The position numbers were made by a program, and so were the translations under genes. This document shows, in pieces, positions 7,409 through 14,373 of a stretch of DNA of 17,349 bases. Position 1 is the first letter of the stretch. The number at the start of each line of letters is the position of its first letter. Origin of the DNA: CAYSLC01 sp964431545 (GTDB taxonomy: Bacteria > Desulfobacterota > Desulfobacteria > Desulfobacterales > JAABSP01); contig CAYSLC010000121.1 of assembly GCA_964431545.1 (NCBI GenBank), positions 1-17,349 on the forward strand, in the 5' to 3' direction. The notes under the pieces were generated by a model, which saw only the letters and a program-made list of their open reading frames with translations, ran no database searches and was not told the origin of the DNA.

Positions 7409-9124
7409 TTAATCGCCGCCGTTGTTCGGCCGCGTGTCGATGCCGCCGATCAACGATCTTGGTTTGAGGATATGGGGCGTGATAAAGATCAAGACTTCCT
7501 CCATATTGCTGTCCCGGCTCCTACCCTTGAACAGCGCCCCGACCAAGGGAATCTCCTTCAGCAGCGGAATGCCCGACTCATTCTCGCTGGCGGTCTCCTT
7601 GGTCAATCCACCGATCACCGCCGTCTCCCCGTCAAAGAGAATGACGTTTGTCTCGGCCTTTTTGGTGATGATGGTGGGGTTCCCGTTGACGTCGTTGCTG
7701 AAGTCCAGCTCATCCTTATGGGTGAGAATGTTCAGCCGGAGGGTATCCTTTCCGATGACATGGGGGACTACCGTCAGGCTGAGAACGGCTTTTTTAAATT
7801 CGATGTTGACCTCGTCGTCCTCCACGGTTTGAAAGGGGACCTCCCGGCCGCTCTCGATGGTGGCCGGCTGGTTGTCCATGGTCGTGATGGAGGGACTGGA
7901 CAGGATGTTCAGCTTCCCTTCGCGCTGGAGGGCGGAAAGCTGCATCTGGAGAATATACTGACCGGGCCGTTCGGTAAGGAATCCGATGTTGAGGCCGGTT
8001 TCGGATTCCAACGTCGCGGGATTGGTAAACAGGCCGGTGGAGGGGGCGATCGGCTCCTCCAGGGTTTCGCCGATTACGCCCTCCCCCCCGATCCCCGGCG
8101 TGATCCAGTAATTTTTGCTGCCGCGCTCATGGCCGTATAATCCCCCCCATTTGACCCCCAGCTCCCATGCCGTGTCTCTTCCCGCCTCCACGATATGGGC
8201 CTCGATCAGCACCTGGGAGGTGGGCTGGTCAAGGGCCTCGATCAAGGGGATCATCATCTCCAAATCGGACCGCGTCGCCTGGATGATCAGGGCCTGTGTA
8301 TGTTCATCCAGGGCGATGGCCCCCCTTCCGCTCCCCTCCTTGGTTTTCGGGAAAAATTGTTCCAGATTCCGCTTGAGCTTGGCCGCGTCGGCGTATTGGA
8401 TGGGAATCAGGCGGGTCTCCAACGGTTCGATCAGTCGAATCTCCTCCTGTTTGGAGGCTTTCCTCTGTTCGATCTCCAGAAGCGCGAGTTCCGTCTCCTG
8501 TCGCTTATTGAGCAGCTGCTGATCGGCCTCGATCAGTTTCATCTGGTGATCGAGATCCTGCAGGGTGAAAATGCGGATGATATTTCCTTCCCACGAATAG
8601 GTCAGTCCGTAGGTCCTCAAAATCGCGGAGAAGGCTTTGTCCCAGGGTACATTCTTGATGTTGATATTGGCCGTGCCGGTAACGTTCTCGCTGATGAGAA
8701 TGTTCTGGTCGGCGGCCCTCGCGAGGGTTCGAAGAAGGACGGACAACCGCACATCATACATTTTGATCGATATTTCCACCGTGGGAAAGGAAGGACTCGA
8801 CGCCGGGCTTTCCGGGAGAGCTTCCGGGCCCGTCGACGCATCTGCCGTATCTCCGCCGGGCGGCGGCGCCTCTTCCGACCGAGGATCCGGGCCGTCCATG
8901 GAACCTTGGGTACCAAGGTGCCGGCCGTTTGGAATCGTCACCTGCTCCCGCTTGGCCGCCGGGGACGCCGGCTGGGATTTCCGTGCAAAATCCTTCCAGT
9001 TCCGGAAAAAGTCATCCCTGTCTTGCTTCACCGGCTTTCCGGAGCATCCGCATGCCACGAGCAGCCAGAAGAAAAGCAAAACCGTGCCGAGCGTCAATGG
9101 TTTTCTGTGTGTGAAAATCGCCAT
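7409..9124 (-). CDS. mshL: MSHA-type outer-membrane secretin, lipoprotein (MshL)
   Basis: This 571-residue secretin has a lipoprotein signal: basic N-terminus, hydrophobic stretch 10-24 and lipobox L-V-A-C with the lipidated Cys at 25. A Pro/Ser-rich linker (about 50-112) leads to an STN domain (about 116-190), then a charged coiled segment (190-230) and a short N1-like domain (about 236-300). The secretin core runs from about 303 to 556, recognisable by VLIEAHIVEA (305-314), LSSPSITTMDNQPATIESG (408-426), VIGGL (503-507) and the terminal PLLKEIPLVGALFKG region. It would form the multimeric outer-membrane channel through which the pilus leaves the cell. The gene starts 15 bp after the PilP-like gene, in the mshK-mshL order. 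The STN domain and lipobox are typical of MshL/PilQ-type secretins. A type II GspD is less likely because the N-domain set is reduced. Confidence 0.95.
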   Translation of the reverse strand: MAIFTHRKPLTLGTVLLFFWLLVACGCSGKPVKQDRDDFFRNWKDFARKSQPASPAAKREQVTIPNGRHLGTQGSMDGPDPRSEEAPPPGGDTADASTGPEALPESPASSPSFPTVEISIKMYDVRLSVLLRTLARAADQNILISENVTGTANINIKNVPWDKAFSAILRTYGLTYSWEGNIIRIFTLQDLDHQMKLIEADQQLLNKRQETELALLEIEQRKASKQEEIRLIEPLETRLIPIQYADAAKLKRNLEQFFPKTKEGSGRGAIALDEHTQALIIQATRSDLEMMIPLIEALDQPTSQVLIEAHIVEAGRDTAWELGVKWGGLYGHERGSKNYWITPGIGGEGVIGETLEEPIAPSTGLFTNPATLESETGLNIGFLTERPGQYILQMQLSALQREGKLNILSSPSITTMDNQPATIESGREVPFQTVEDDEVNIEFKKAVLSLTVVPHVIGKDTLRLNILTHKDELDFSNDVNGNPTIITKKAETNVILFDGETAVIGGLTKETASENESGIPLLKEIPLVGALFKGRSRDSNMEEVLIFITPHILKPRSLIGGIDTRPNNGGD

Positions 9125-9139
9125 GGATCCGCCGCCCGG

Positions 9140-9655
9140 TCAGGGCGCCTCCTTGAACGCCACCCGGTAGGTCCTTCCGTCCTTTATCGCTCTCAGCAAC
9201 ACAAACTGGGAGGTGACCTCCTGAAGGGTGTATCCGGGGTGGGACACCAGGCTTTCCCCCTTGCCGTATTCAATCCCCTCGATGACGGCGAGTTTTCTGT
9301 CTCCCATGATCAAAATCCCGGAATAGTCCAGATCCAACGTCACGCTCTCCGGCTTCGGCGGCCCCTCGTCAATTCTCGATTGGACAAAATAGCGTTCACC
9401 CACGAAAGGGTCCGTAGCCCACGCCTTTCGAATCCGGGCCAAAAGCTCGGTTTCCTGCGCCGTCATCGCGCCTTTTTTGATTTTCCGGGCCGCCTCCGTG
9501 GCAAACTGATTGAGATCGTACGTGTTGCTGTTGACCGAAATTTTCCGTCCCGGAGGCTTGGTCGGAAAAAAGATGTATATGCCGTACACCACTGAGATAA
9601 AGGCGCCGGCGATCAGCACCATCTCCCTTTTGGTCATCTCCTGTAGGGCCTTCAT
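9140..9655 (-). CDS. mshK: PilP/GspC-like pilus alignment protein (MshK position)
   Basis: The 171-residue bitopic protein has a short cytoplasmic N-terminus and one membrane helix (about 12-30). A helical, charged middle (45-80) precedes a compact beta-rich C-terminal domain (about 105-168). The C-terminal pattern (SGILIMGDRKLAVIEG...VSHPGYTLQEVTSQFVLLR) resembles the homology-region fold of GspC and PilP, where a short beta domain contacts the periplasmic N-domains of the secretin. The role is therefore to link the inner-membrane subcomplex to the secretin. Assignment to MshK rests mainly on position between the PilO-like and secretin genes; sequence identity in this family is low. The start at 9655 has a GGGGGA Shine-Dalgarno and is 17 bp from the previous stop. 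Unlike PilP it has no lipobox, which favours the GspC/MshK type. Confidence 0.72.
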   Translation of the reverse strand: MKALQEMTKREMVLIAGAFISVVYGIYIFFPTKPPGRKISVNSNTYDLNQFATEAARKIKKGAMTAQETELLARIRKAWATDPFVGERYFVQSRIDEGPPKPESVTLDLDYSGILIMGDRKLAVIEGIEYGKGESLVSHPGYTLQEVTSQFVLLRAIKDGRTYRVAFKEAP

Positions 9656-9672
9656 CGGTTTTGTCCCCCGAA

Positions 9673-10194
9673 TCAGTTCTGGGTCATCCAGAAGTGGACC
9701 ACCAGCGTTCTGCCATCCTTTTCGGCACCAAGATGGAGCCGTTCGATATGTTCAATGGTCGGGATGCGCGTGGATTCCAGCATGAATTCCCTCAATCGGG
9801 AAAGGTCCCCTTTCAAGGCGGCCGAGATTTGGAGATAGCGGGAGTCCTTTTGCGTAATGCTTTTATCCTGGGTTATGGTCTGGATTGTCAATGCTTTATT
9901 TTCAGCGATTTTTTTGATCGCCTCGATGGTCTCCTCCAGATCCATGTCGGCGGGGCCCTGCCGGGGATCCCGCAGGTCGGCCTCCTCCGCCGTCAGGGTC
10001 CCCTTTCGGGAAATGCTCTGATAAATCGGGTGGAGGATCTTCTGTTCATCCAATTGAAAACTCATGTTCTTGATTTTCCCCTCCAGGGCGGAGAGCCGTC
10101 TGTTGTTGGGCAAGACCACCAGAATTAGAAAAATCACCGCTCCGACCACCGCGGCCACAAGAGCCGCCAATGCTCTTTTGGGGATTTTCCCCAT
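9673..10194 (-). CDS. mshJ: PilO-like pilus alignment protein (MshJ position)
   Basis: This 173-residue protein has the PilO/MshJ build: a basic cytoplasmic N-terminus, one membrane helix (about 8-28), a short coiled coil (about 30-52), and an alpha/beta periplasmic domain (about 85-170) suggestive of the ferredoxin-like fold of PilO and GspM. The 'LKGDLSRLREFMLESTRIPTI' region (127-147) matches the conserved helix-strand junction of PilO domains. It would pair with the PilN part of the upstream protein to form the periplasmic inner-membrane scaffold. Its ATG directly abuts the TAG of that gene, so translation is probably coupled and the two products made in matched amounts. Family members are poorly conserved in sequence, so the name rests on topology and order. 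Confidence 0.75.
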   Translation of the reverse strand: MGKIPKRALAALVAAVVGAVIFLILVVLPNNRRLSALEGKIKNMSFQLDEQKILHPIYQSISRKGTLTAEEADLRDPRQGPADMDLEETIEAIKKIAENKALTIQTITQDKSITQKDSRYLQISAALKGDLSRLREFMLESTRIPTIEHIERLHLGAEKDGRTLVVHFWMTQN

Positions 10195-12114
10195 CTATTC
10201 GGCCCCATTAAACGCGATTGTCGGTTCCAAATCAAGATCCAGGGCAAAACGCCCGCCGGACCCGTTGCCGGCATCCTCACCCGGCTCCATCCGCGATGTG
10301 GCATTTTGAAAAAAAGCCGAGTTTTCCAGTTTGATTCCGTATTCCGAGAGGACCTTCCGTCCATGGTCCGTCTCAGGGATGAGGCCCACGATCGAAACCC
10401 TCTTTCCCCGCGGGAGATTCCCCCCTTCGGAAACGGTTCCCAGATCGACCATCAGATCGATCAGGCGGATGGGGGGCGGGGTGACGCGGAGGATCTCATG
10501 GATCACCGCCACCGGGAGGTTCTTGCTGATATACCGCCGGAGGAGTCTCCGTCTGGCATTGATATCGCTTAGGGCACGGAGGATCATCTCCTGGTCCACC
10601 GGAGGCTGATACGCTTCCAGTTTCCCCTCCAGTTCGGCCACCCTCGCCCGCTGCCGGCTCAAACGCACCTCCTGGTATTGAAAAATTCCGGCCATGGCCG
10701 CGACGATGAGAACGCAGAGGAAAACCACGGCCCAGTGGATGAGGGTGGTCCGTTCTTTCCGCTCTCTGTCTTCCTGGGTAAACAGAAAATTGGGCGTAAT
10801 CTCATTATCCGACAATGAGATCCCCACCGCATTGGCCATCCGGTTGCGCTGGGAAAGCGGAAGAGACTGGATGCCGGCCTGGTCGCTGAACGAAAGCGAA
10901 TCTTCGAATAACTCGTTCAGATTCCGCGTCGGGACGTCGAACTGGTTCTCCAGGTATTTGGAAATTCTTGTGGAGGTCCCGAGCTGACCACAGAGCAGGA
11001 TCGTTCCGACCGCCTTGTTGCCAAAGGTCTTGAAAAAATGGTTCAGTGTCCGTCGAATCTGCTTCGAAAGCCGATCCAGGGCCGGGACGAGGGCCTCGAA
11101 CACCGCTTCATCATCGAGGGTGCCCCCGTCGGTCCCCCCGTACGCGGGCGTATTCAGGAAATGAAAAAGAGCCTCTTTCTGCTTCTCAAAGGTGGACGGC
11201 GGCACTTCCGACGAGGAGCCCTCCCCTCCGTCGCCTCCTTTGCCGAAAAGGAGACCGATGGCGCCGAACCCCTTCCTCGACTTTCGGACCTCCTCGATCA
11301 TGCTGGTGAGGGAGGATTTGATCGTCCGGGACAGCACAAGGTGGCCGTTGGATTGAAAAATACTGATGGCGGTCTCTTCGATGCCGATGGAGACCACGCA
11401 GAAGGTCCCCCCCCTCGGATTGACCCAGCCGCGCCTGAACAGATTTTGGAAGGCGATGGGATAGAGGGAAATACCGGTGAGCGGGAGACCCGCTTGCTCG
11501 AATGCCTGCTTGACCGAGGCGACCTCCCACTTTGGAACGGCAAATCCAAGCACGACGGCCTTTTTCACGCCGCCTTCGGAGATCTCCTCCAGGACATCGA
11601 AGCTGAAGATGCTCTCGGATTCGTTGAACGAGGCCTCTTTTTTGAACGCCCAGAAGATATAGTTGGAAAGCTGTTTCCGGGGGACTTTGGGGACTTTCAG
11701 GTATTTCAGCTCGGTGCCCCTGGGGGAGAGGGCCGCCCAGATCCGTAAATCCCTTGATTCACCACAGAACGACTTGATCTCCTTGTTCACATGGTTCACA
11801 AACTCCGGGCCGTTGACGGGGACCGCCGAAGGAAATGTAACGATTTTATAGTCCTTGACGATCTTCCTCCGATCCGAAGCCGATATTGTCCGAACCAGGC
11901 GCATCTCCCGGGAGTCGATGTCGATCCCGACCGTCTCTTCCGTCTTCCGGATTGACCACCGTCGGAGGGACGGTTTGTGTGTTTTTTTGAAAAATGTTTT
12001 TTTTAAAGGGATCTTTTCAACGACAGCGGAGGGTTCGTCATTTCGAATGACATCGAGGAGCTTCTCCGTCGAGGTGGTCTCGCTCTCTTTTTGATAGGCG
12101 GTGGTTCTTTTCAT
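10195..12114 (-). CDS. mshI: PilM-PilN fusion protein (MshI position)
   Basis: Counting from the ATG at 12114 gives 639 residues. A basic, disordered-looking N-terminus (1-58) is followed by a PilM-like actin fold (about 60-430), with VGIDIDS at 62-68 resembling phosphate loop 1 and LLCGQLG at 373-379 resembling the adenosine motif. A single membrane helix lies at about 458-481, then a coiled segment and a PilN-like periplasmic domain (about 500-635). In ordinary type IV pili PilM is a separate cytoplasmic protein that holds the N-terminal INLLP-type peptide of PilN. Here TPNFLF (440-445) just before the membrane helix looks like that peptide, supplied in cis. The frame continues upstream to a TTG at 12171 (19 more residues); neither start has a good Shine-Dalgarno, so ATG was preferred. 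It is the first structural gene of the set. Confidence 0.85.
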   Translation of the reverse strand: MKRTTAYQKESETTSTEKLLDVIRNDEPSAVVEKIPLKKTFFKKTHKPSLRRWSIRKTEETVGIDIDSREMRLVRTISASDRRKIVKDYKIVTFPSAVPVNGPEFVNHVNKEIKSFCGESRDLRIWAALSPRGTELKYLKVPKVPRKQLSNYIFWAFKKEASFNESESIFSFDVLEEISEGGVKKAVVLGFAVPKWEVASVKQAFEQAGLPLTGISLYPIAFQNLFRRGWVNPRGGTFCVVSIGIEETAISIFQSNGHLVLSRTIKSSLTSMIEEVRKSRKGFGAIGLLFGKGGDGGEGSSSEVPPSTFEKQKEALFHFLNTPAYGGTDGGTLDDEAVFEALVPALDRLSKQIRRTLNHFFKTFGNKAVGTILLCGQLGTSTRISKYLENQFDVPTRNLNELFEDSLSFSDQAGIQSLPLSQRNRMANAVGISLSDNEITPNFLFTQEDRERKERTTLIHWAVVFLCVLIVAAMAGIFQYQEVRLSRQRARVAELEGKLEAYQPPVDQEMILRALSDINARRRLLRRYISKNLPVAVIHEILRVTPPPIRLIDLMVDLGTVSEGGNLPRGKRVSIVGLIPETDHGRKVLSEYGIKLENSAFFQNATSRMEPGEDAGNGSGGRFALDLDLEPTIAFNGAE

Positions 12115-12262
12115 CAGAGTCTGTTTCGGGGAATCTGCCTCGCTCCCTCGATCTGGGCTCCTGAAGCTCAACGGAGTCTACTTAACCGAAATGTCCACGT
12201 TGTGAAACACGCCATCGCCGATCCCCGACGGGGGGCGCTGTTCCGGCGTCCCGGATGGCGAT
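12115..12262 (-). other. Gap between regulator genes and pilus genes with GC-rich stem-loops
   Basis: This stretch (shorter if the TTG start is used for the next gene) is the largest gap between co-directional genes before the prepilin. GATGGCG (12254-12260) can pair with CGCCATC (12210-12216), enclosing further GC-rich sequence, and CCCC-GAC-GGGG (12223-12233) forms a small internal hairpin. There is no U-tract, so it is not a standard terminator. It could attenuate or process the transcript between the regulators and the machine. No gene or convincing promoter was found. Confidence 0.35.
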
Positions 12263-12931
12263 CTAGTCTTCCCATAGCTCGGGTCCGATGATACCGATCT
12301 TGATTGCATACTTCACCATGGCGACCATGTTGTGGATATCGAGCTTTTTCATTGTATTGGCTCTGTGCTTTTCGACCGTTTTCGAGCTGATGCACAGGAT
12401 ATCGGCGATTTCCGACGTCGACCGCCCCTCCACCAGGAGCCGAAAGACCTGCTGCTCCCTTTCCGACAGGAGATCATATCCGCTCACCGGCGGCTTCTCC
12501 GTCCGGCTCTTCAAAAAGGCGGTGATCAGTTTGGAATTGATTTTGGAGCTTAGAAAGTATTCCCCGCTGTGGACGGTCCGGATGGCGTCCAGAACCTCCG
12601 AGGTGGGGGAGGCCTTCAGCACATACCCCAGGGCCCCGGAAGCGAGGGCCTGATGCACGTAGGCATCTTTGTTGTGCATGGAGAGCAGAACGACTTTGGT
12701 CTCCGGGACCGCCTCCTTGATCAGGCTCACCGCCTCCAAGCCACTGAGCTGGGGCATGGCGATATCGATGAGCGCCACATCCGGAATCAGATTTTTGGCC
12801 TTCTTGACGGTCTGGAGACCATCTCCCGCCTCTCCGACAACTTCCATATCGGTCTGCTCCTCCAGAAGCTTCCGGAATCCCTCCCTGACAACGGCATGAT
12901 CGTCAGCGATCAGAACCTTGATTTTTTCCAT
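12263..12931 (-). CDS. LuxR/NarL-type response regulator
   Basis: The protein is 222 residues from the ATG at 12931, which is preceded by AGAGGAGAA at ideal spacing. The frame runs open further upstream, but only into the shadow of the kinase gene. The receiver domain (about 4-120) has D10-D11, the phospho-acceptor D56 in LIDIAMP, and K106 in YVLKAS. A LuxR-type HTH follows (about 155-213), starting at LLSEREQQVFRLL and including the TSEIADIL/SSKTVEKHR helices. It overlaps the 3' end of the kinase gene by 29 bp, so the two are translationally linked and form a cognate pair. Phosphorylation should promote dimer binding to target promoters. Targets may include this locus, but no operator can be assigned. 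It has the sigma-70 type of output domain, unlike the sigma-54 activator at the other end of the operon. Confidence 0.93.
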   Translation of the reverse strand: MEKIKVLIADDHAVVREGFRKLLEEQTDMEVVGEAGDGLQTVKKAKNLIPDVALIDIAMPQLSGLEAVSLIKEAVPETKVVLLSMHNKDAYVHQALASGALGYVLKASPTSEVLDAIRTVHSGEYFLSSKINSKLITAFLKSRTEKPPVSGYDLLSEREQQVFRLLVEGRSTSEIADILCISSKTVEKHRANTMKKLDIHNMVAMVKYAIKIGIIGPELWED

Positions 12932-14174
12932 TGAAATTCTCCTCTTTGTTGACGGGCAGTTCAACCCGAATGGTCGTCCCCTTGCCCCTGCCCGAGAGAA
13001 TAGCAATGCTGCCGTTGACGGATACGACCCTTTCCCGCATTCCCAACAGGCCGATGCCGTCCGTGCTTTTATCCTGCTCGAAACCGATTCCGTCATCCTT
13101 GAGAATAAAGATCACCTTGGGGTGACTGTACGTCAGGGTTACGGTGAATTGTTTCGCTTTGGCATGTTTGATCACATTGTTGAGGGCCTCCTGAAAAACC
13201 CGGTAGAGGACCAGTTCGATTTCCAAAGATAGACGCTTCCGGAGGCCGATGGACTGAAAATCGACCTTCAGATCGGGCCGCTGGGAAGAGAACTCGTCGA
13301 TGTACCATTCCAGTGTCGGTATCAGGCCCAGATCGTCGAGGAGATCGGGCCTCAGGTCCGATGAGATGTTCCTGATCTTATCCCCCAACTGTTCGATCAA
13401 TGCAACCAGGCTGTCGATTCTTCCGCGCTGCTCCGCCAGTTCCTCGGGCATGGTGTTTCTGAGGGTTTCGGCCCCCAGGTGAAGCGCGGTCAGCGTCTGA
13501 CCAAATTCATCGTGCAAATCTTGTGCAAGGTTCTTTCGACCCTCTTCGATCCCGCTGATCAACCGACTCGACAAGTACCGAATCTCCCGCTCGGCACGCT
13601 TCCTTTCCGTGATCTCCCGCTGAAGCTGACGGTTGGCGTCGGCCAGTTCAATGCTGTGCTCCTTTTCCAGCTCATTGATCCGCTGGAGCGCCTCCACCAT
13701 TTTGTTGTAGGAGTGGGCCAGGATTCCGGTCCCATTCTCCTCCAGGAAACCCGATACCGTTTCGTGCTCATCCGGTTCGATGTCGTCATTCAGAAACGCC
13801 TCATCGAGGAACGTATCATCCCCGAAATCGTTCTCTTTTTTCTCCAGCAGCTCGGTGTCCGCACTCTCCATCGGCCGGAGGAGATATCCGATGGAAAAGC
13901 CGGCCACGATGACCAAGGAGCAGAGGATAAACAGGAGCGTCGTGGAGACAAATCCGGTGGCGACGGTTTCCATCGCCCGTTGCACGGCGGCGGGGCCCGC
14001 GTCTTTCAAAACGGTCAGTGTTTGATAGGCGCGCTCCATTTCGGCAACGAGCCAACGGGACATATAGATCAGATAAAACATGGACAAAAGGAGCGTAATG
14101 GACAGGATCACCAAAAGCTTTACACCCATTTTTGAGCGTATCCATTTTACCACCGGTCGCCTGCTTTCCTCCAT
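12903..14174 (-). CDS. NarX/DegS-type membrane sensor histidine kinase
   Basis: This 423-residue kinase has two transmembrane helices (about 17-37 and 72-97) around a periplasmic loop of only ~34 residues, so a folded periplasmic sensor is unlikely. A strikingly acidic cytoplasmic linker (about 104-139) leads to a coiled coil (160-200) and a HisKA_3 dimerisation domain with H221 in QDLHDEFGQ. The HATPase domain shows the N-box E329-A-L-N-N, the G1 box DDGIGF (360-365) and the G2 box GIGLLGMRER (373-382). All catalytic elements are intact. The partner is the NarL-type regulator whose gene overlaps its 3' end. The ATG at 14174 has only a weak Shine-Dalgarno; an ATG at codon 16 would shorten the basic N-terminus but keep TM1. 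It is the first gene of the minus-strand block, divergent from the CooC-like operon. The signal is unknown. Confidence 0.92.
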   Translation of the reverse strand: MEESRRPVVKWIRSKMGVKLLVILSITLLLSMFYLIYMSRWLVAEMERAYQTLTVLKDAGPAAVQRAMETVATGFVSTTLLFILCSLVIVAGFSIGYLLRPMESADTELLEKKENDFGDDTFLDEAFLNDDIEPDEHETVSGFLEENGTGILAHSYNKMVEALQRINELEKEHSIELADANRQLQREITERKRAEREIRYLSSRLISGIEEGRKNLAQDLHDEFGQTLTALHLGAETLRNTMPEELAEQRGRIDSLVALIEQLGDKIRNISSDLRPDLLDDLGLIPTLEWYIDEFSSQRPDLKVDFQSIGLRKRLSLEIELVLYRVFQEALNNVIKHAKAKQFTVTLTYSHPKVIFILKDDGIGFEQDKSTDGIGLLGMRERVVSVNGSIAILSGRGKGTTIRVELPVNKEENFNGKNQGSDR

Positions 14175-14207
14175 GATGGTCGAAAGATTCCCTAGTGCGG
14201 CCCTATT

Positions 14208-14213
14208 TTTATA
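14208..14213 (-). promoter_or_regulatory. Candidate -10 box for the kinase-led operon
   Basis: TATAAA on the minus strand lies about 34 bp before the kinase ATG. The hexamer 17 bp upstream (TTTATC) matches TTGACA at only three positions, so the promoter is either weak, activator-dependent or wrongly assigned. Confidence 0.3.
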
Positions 14214-14289
14214 CCATCAAAAAAACGGGAGATAAAGGAAGATCTAAACAGGCGCGGTTTCGATGGCCGACCTTTTTCATCATCTTCTC

Positions 14290-14318
14290 TTGCAATGCGT
14301 TTAAAGAATTGTTATCAT
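14290..14318 (+). promoter_or_regulatory. Sigma-70-like promoter P1 for the CooC-like/helicase operon
   Basis: TTGCAA (14290-14295) and TATCAT (14313-14318) are separated by exactly 17 bp, with 4/6 and 5/6 matches to consensus. Transcription would start near 14325, giving a leader of about 50 nt. Confidence 0.5.
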
Positions 14319-14331
14319 TTGATTTTAAACG
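14298..14331. promoter_or_regulatory. 8-bp inverted repeat bracketing the promoter (operator candidate)
   Basis: CGTTTAAA (14298-14305) and TTTAAACG (14324-14331) are perfect inverted arms 18 bp apart, center-to-center about 26 bp. They span the P1 spacer and -10 region and the spacer of P2. A dimeric repressor binding here would block both promoters. No regulator gene is adjacent other than those of the pilus locus. Confidence 0.45.
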
Positions 14332-14337
14332 TATTAT
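14309..14337 (+). promoter_or_regulatory. Overlapping sigma-70-like promoter P2
   Basis: TTGTTA (14309-14314) and TATTAT (14332-14337) are also spaced by 17 bp, with 4/6 and 5/6 matches. It overlaps P1, whose -10 shares bases with the -35 of P2, so only one can be occupied at a time. Confidence 0.45.
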
Positions 14338-14361
14338 TCACCAATACCAATTTTTTTGAAA

Positions 14362-14372
14362 GGGGTATCCCC
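14362..14372 (+). promoter_or_regulatory. GGGG-TAT-CCCC hairpin covering the Shine-Dalgarno
   Basis: The GGGG of the ribosome-binding site of the CooC-like gene can pair with the CCCC just before the ATG around a 3-nt loop. If formed in the mRNA it would hide the ribosome-binding site. The stem is short, so its effect is uncertain. Confidence 0.35.
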
Positions 14373-14373
14373 A

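Noticed and set aside
638..9655. Interpretation as a type II secretion system
   Set aside because: Secretin, ATPase, platform protein and prepilin are shared features, but the PilM/PilN/PilO-like set, MshM-type ATPase and MshEN domain point to an MSHA pilus, and no GspH-K, GspL or GspM genes are present.
12115..12171. TTG start at 12171 for the PilM-PilN fusion
   Set aside because: Not excluded, but an ATG at 12114 is in frame, the extra 19 residues carry no domain, and neither site has a good Shine-Dalgarno, so ATG was preferred.
12932..13096. N-terminal extension of the response regulator by 55 residues
   Set aside because: The extension reads the kinase gene in another frame, while the ATG at 12931 has a strong Shine-Dalgarno and starts exactly at the receiver domain.
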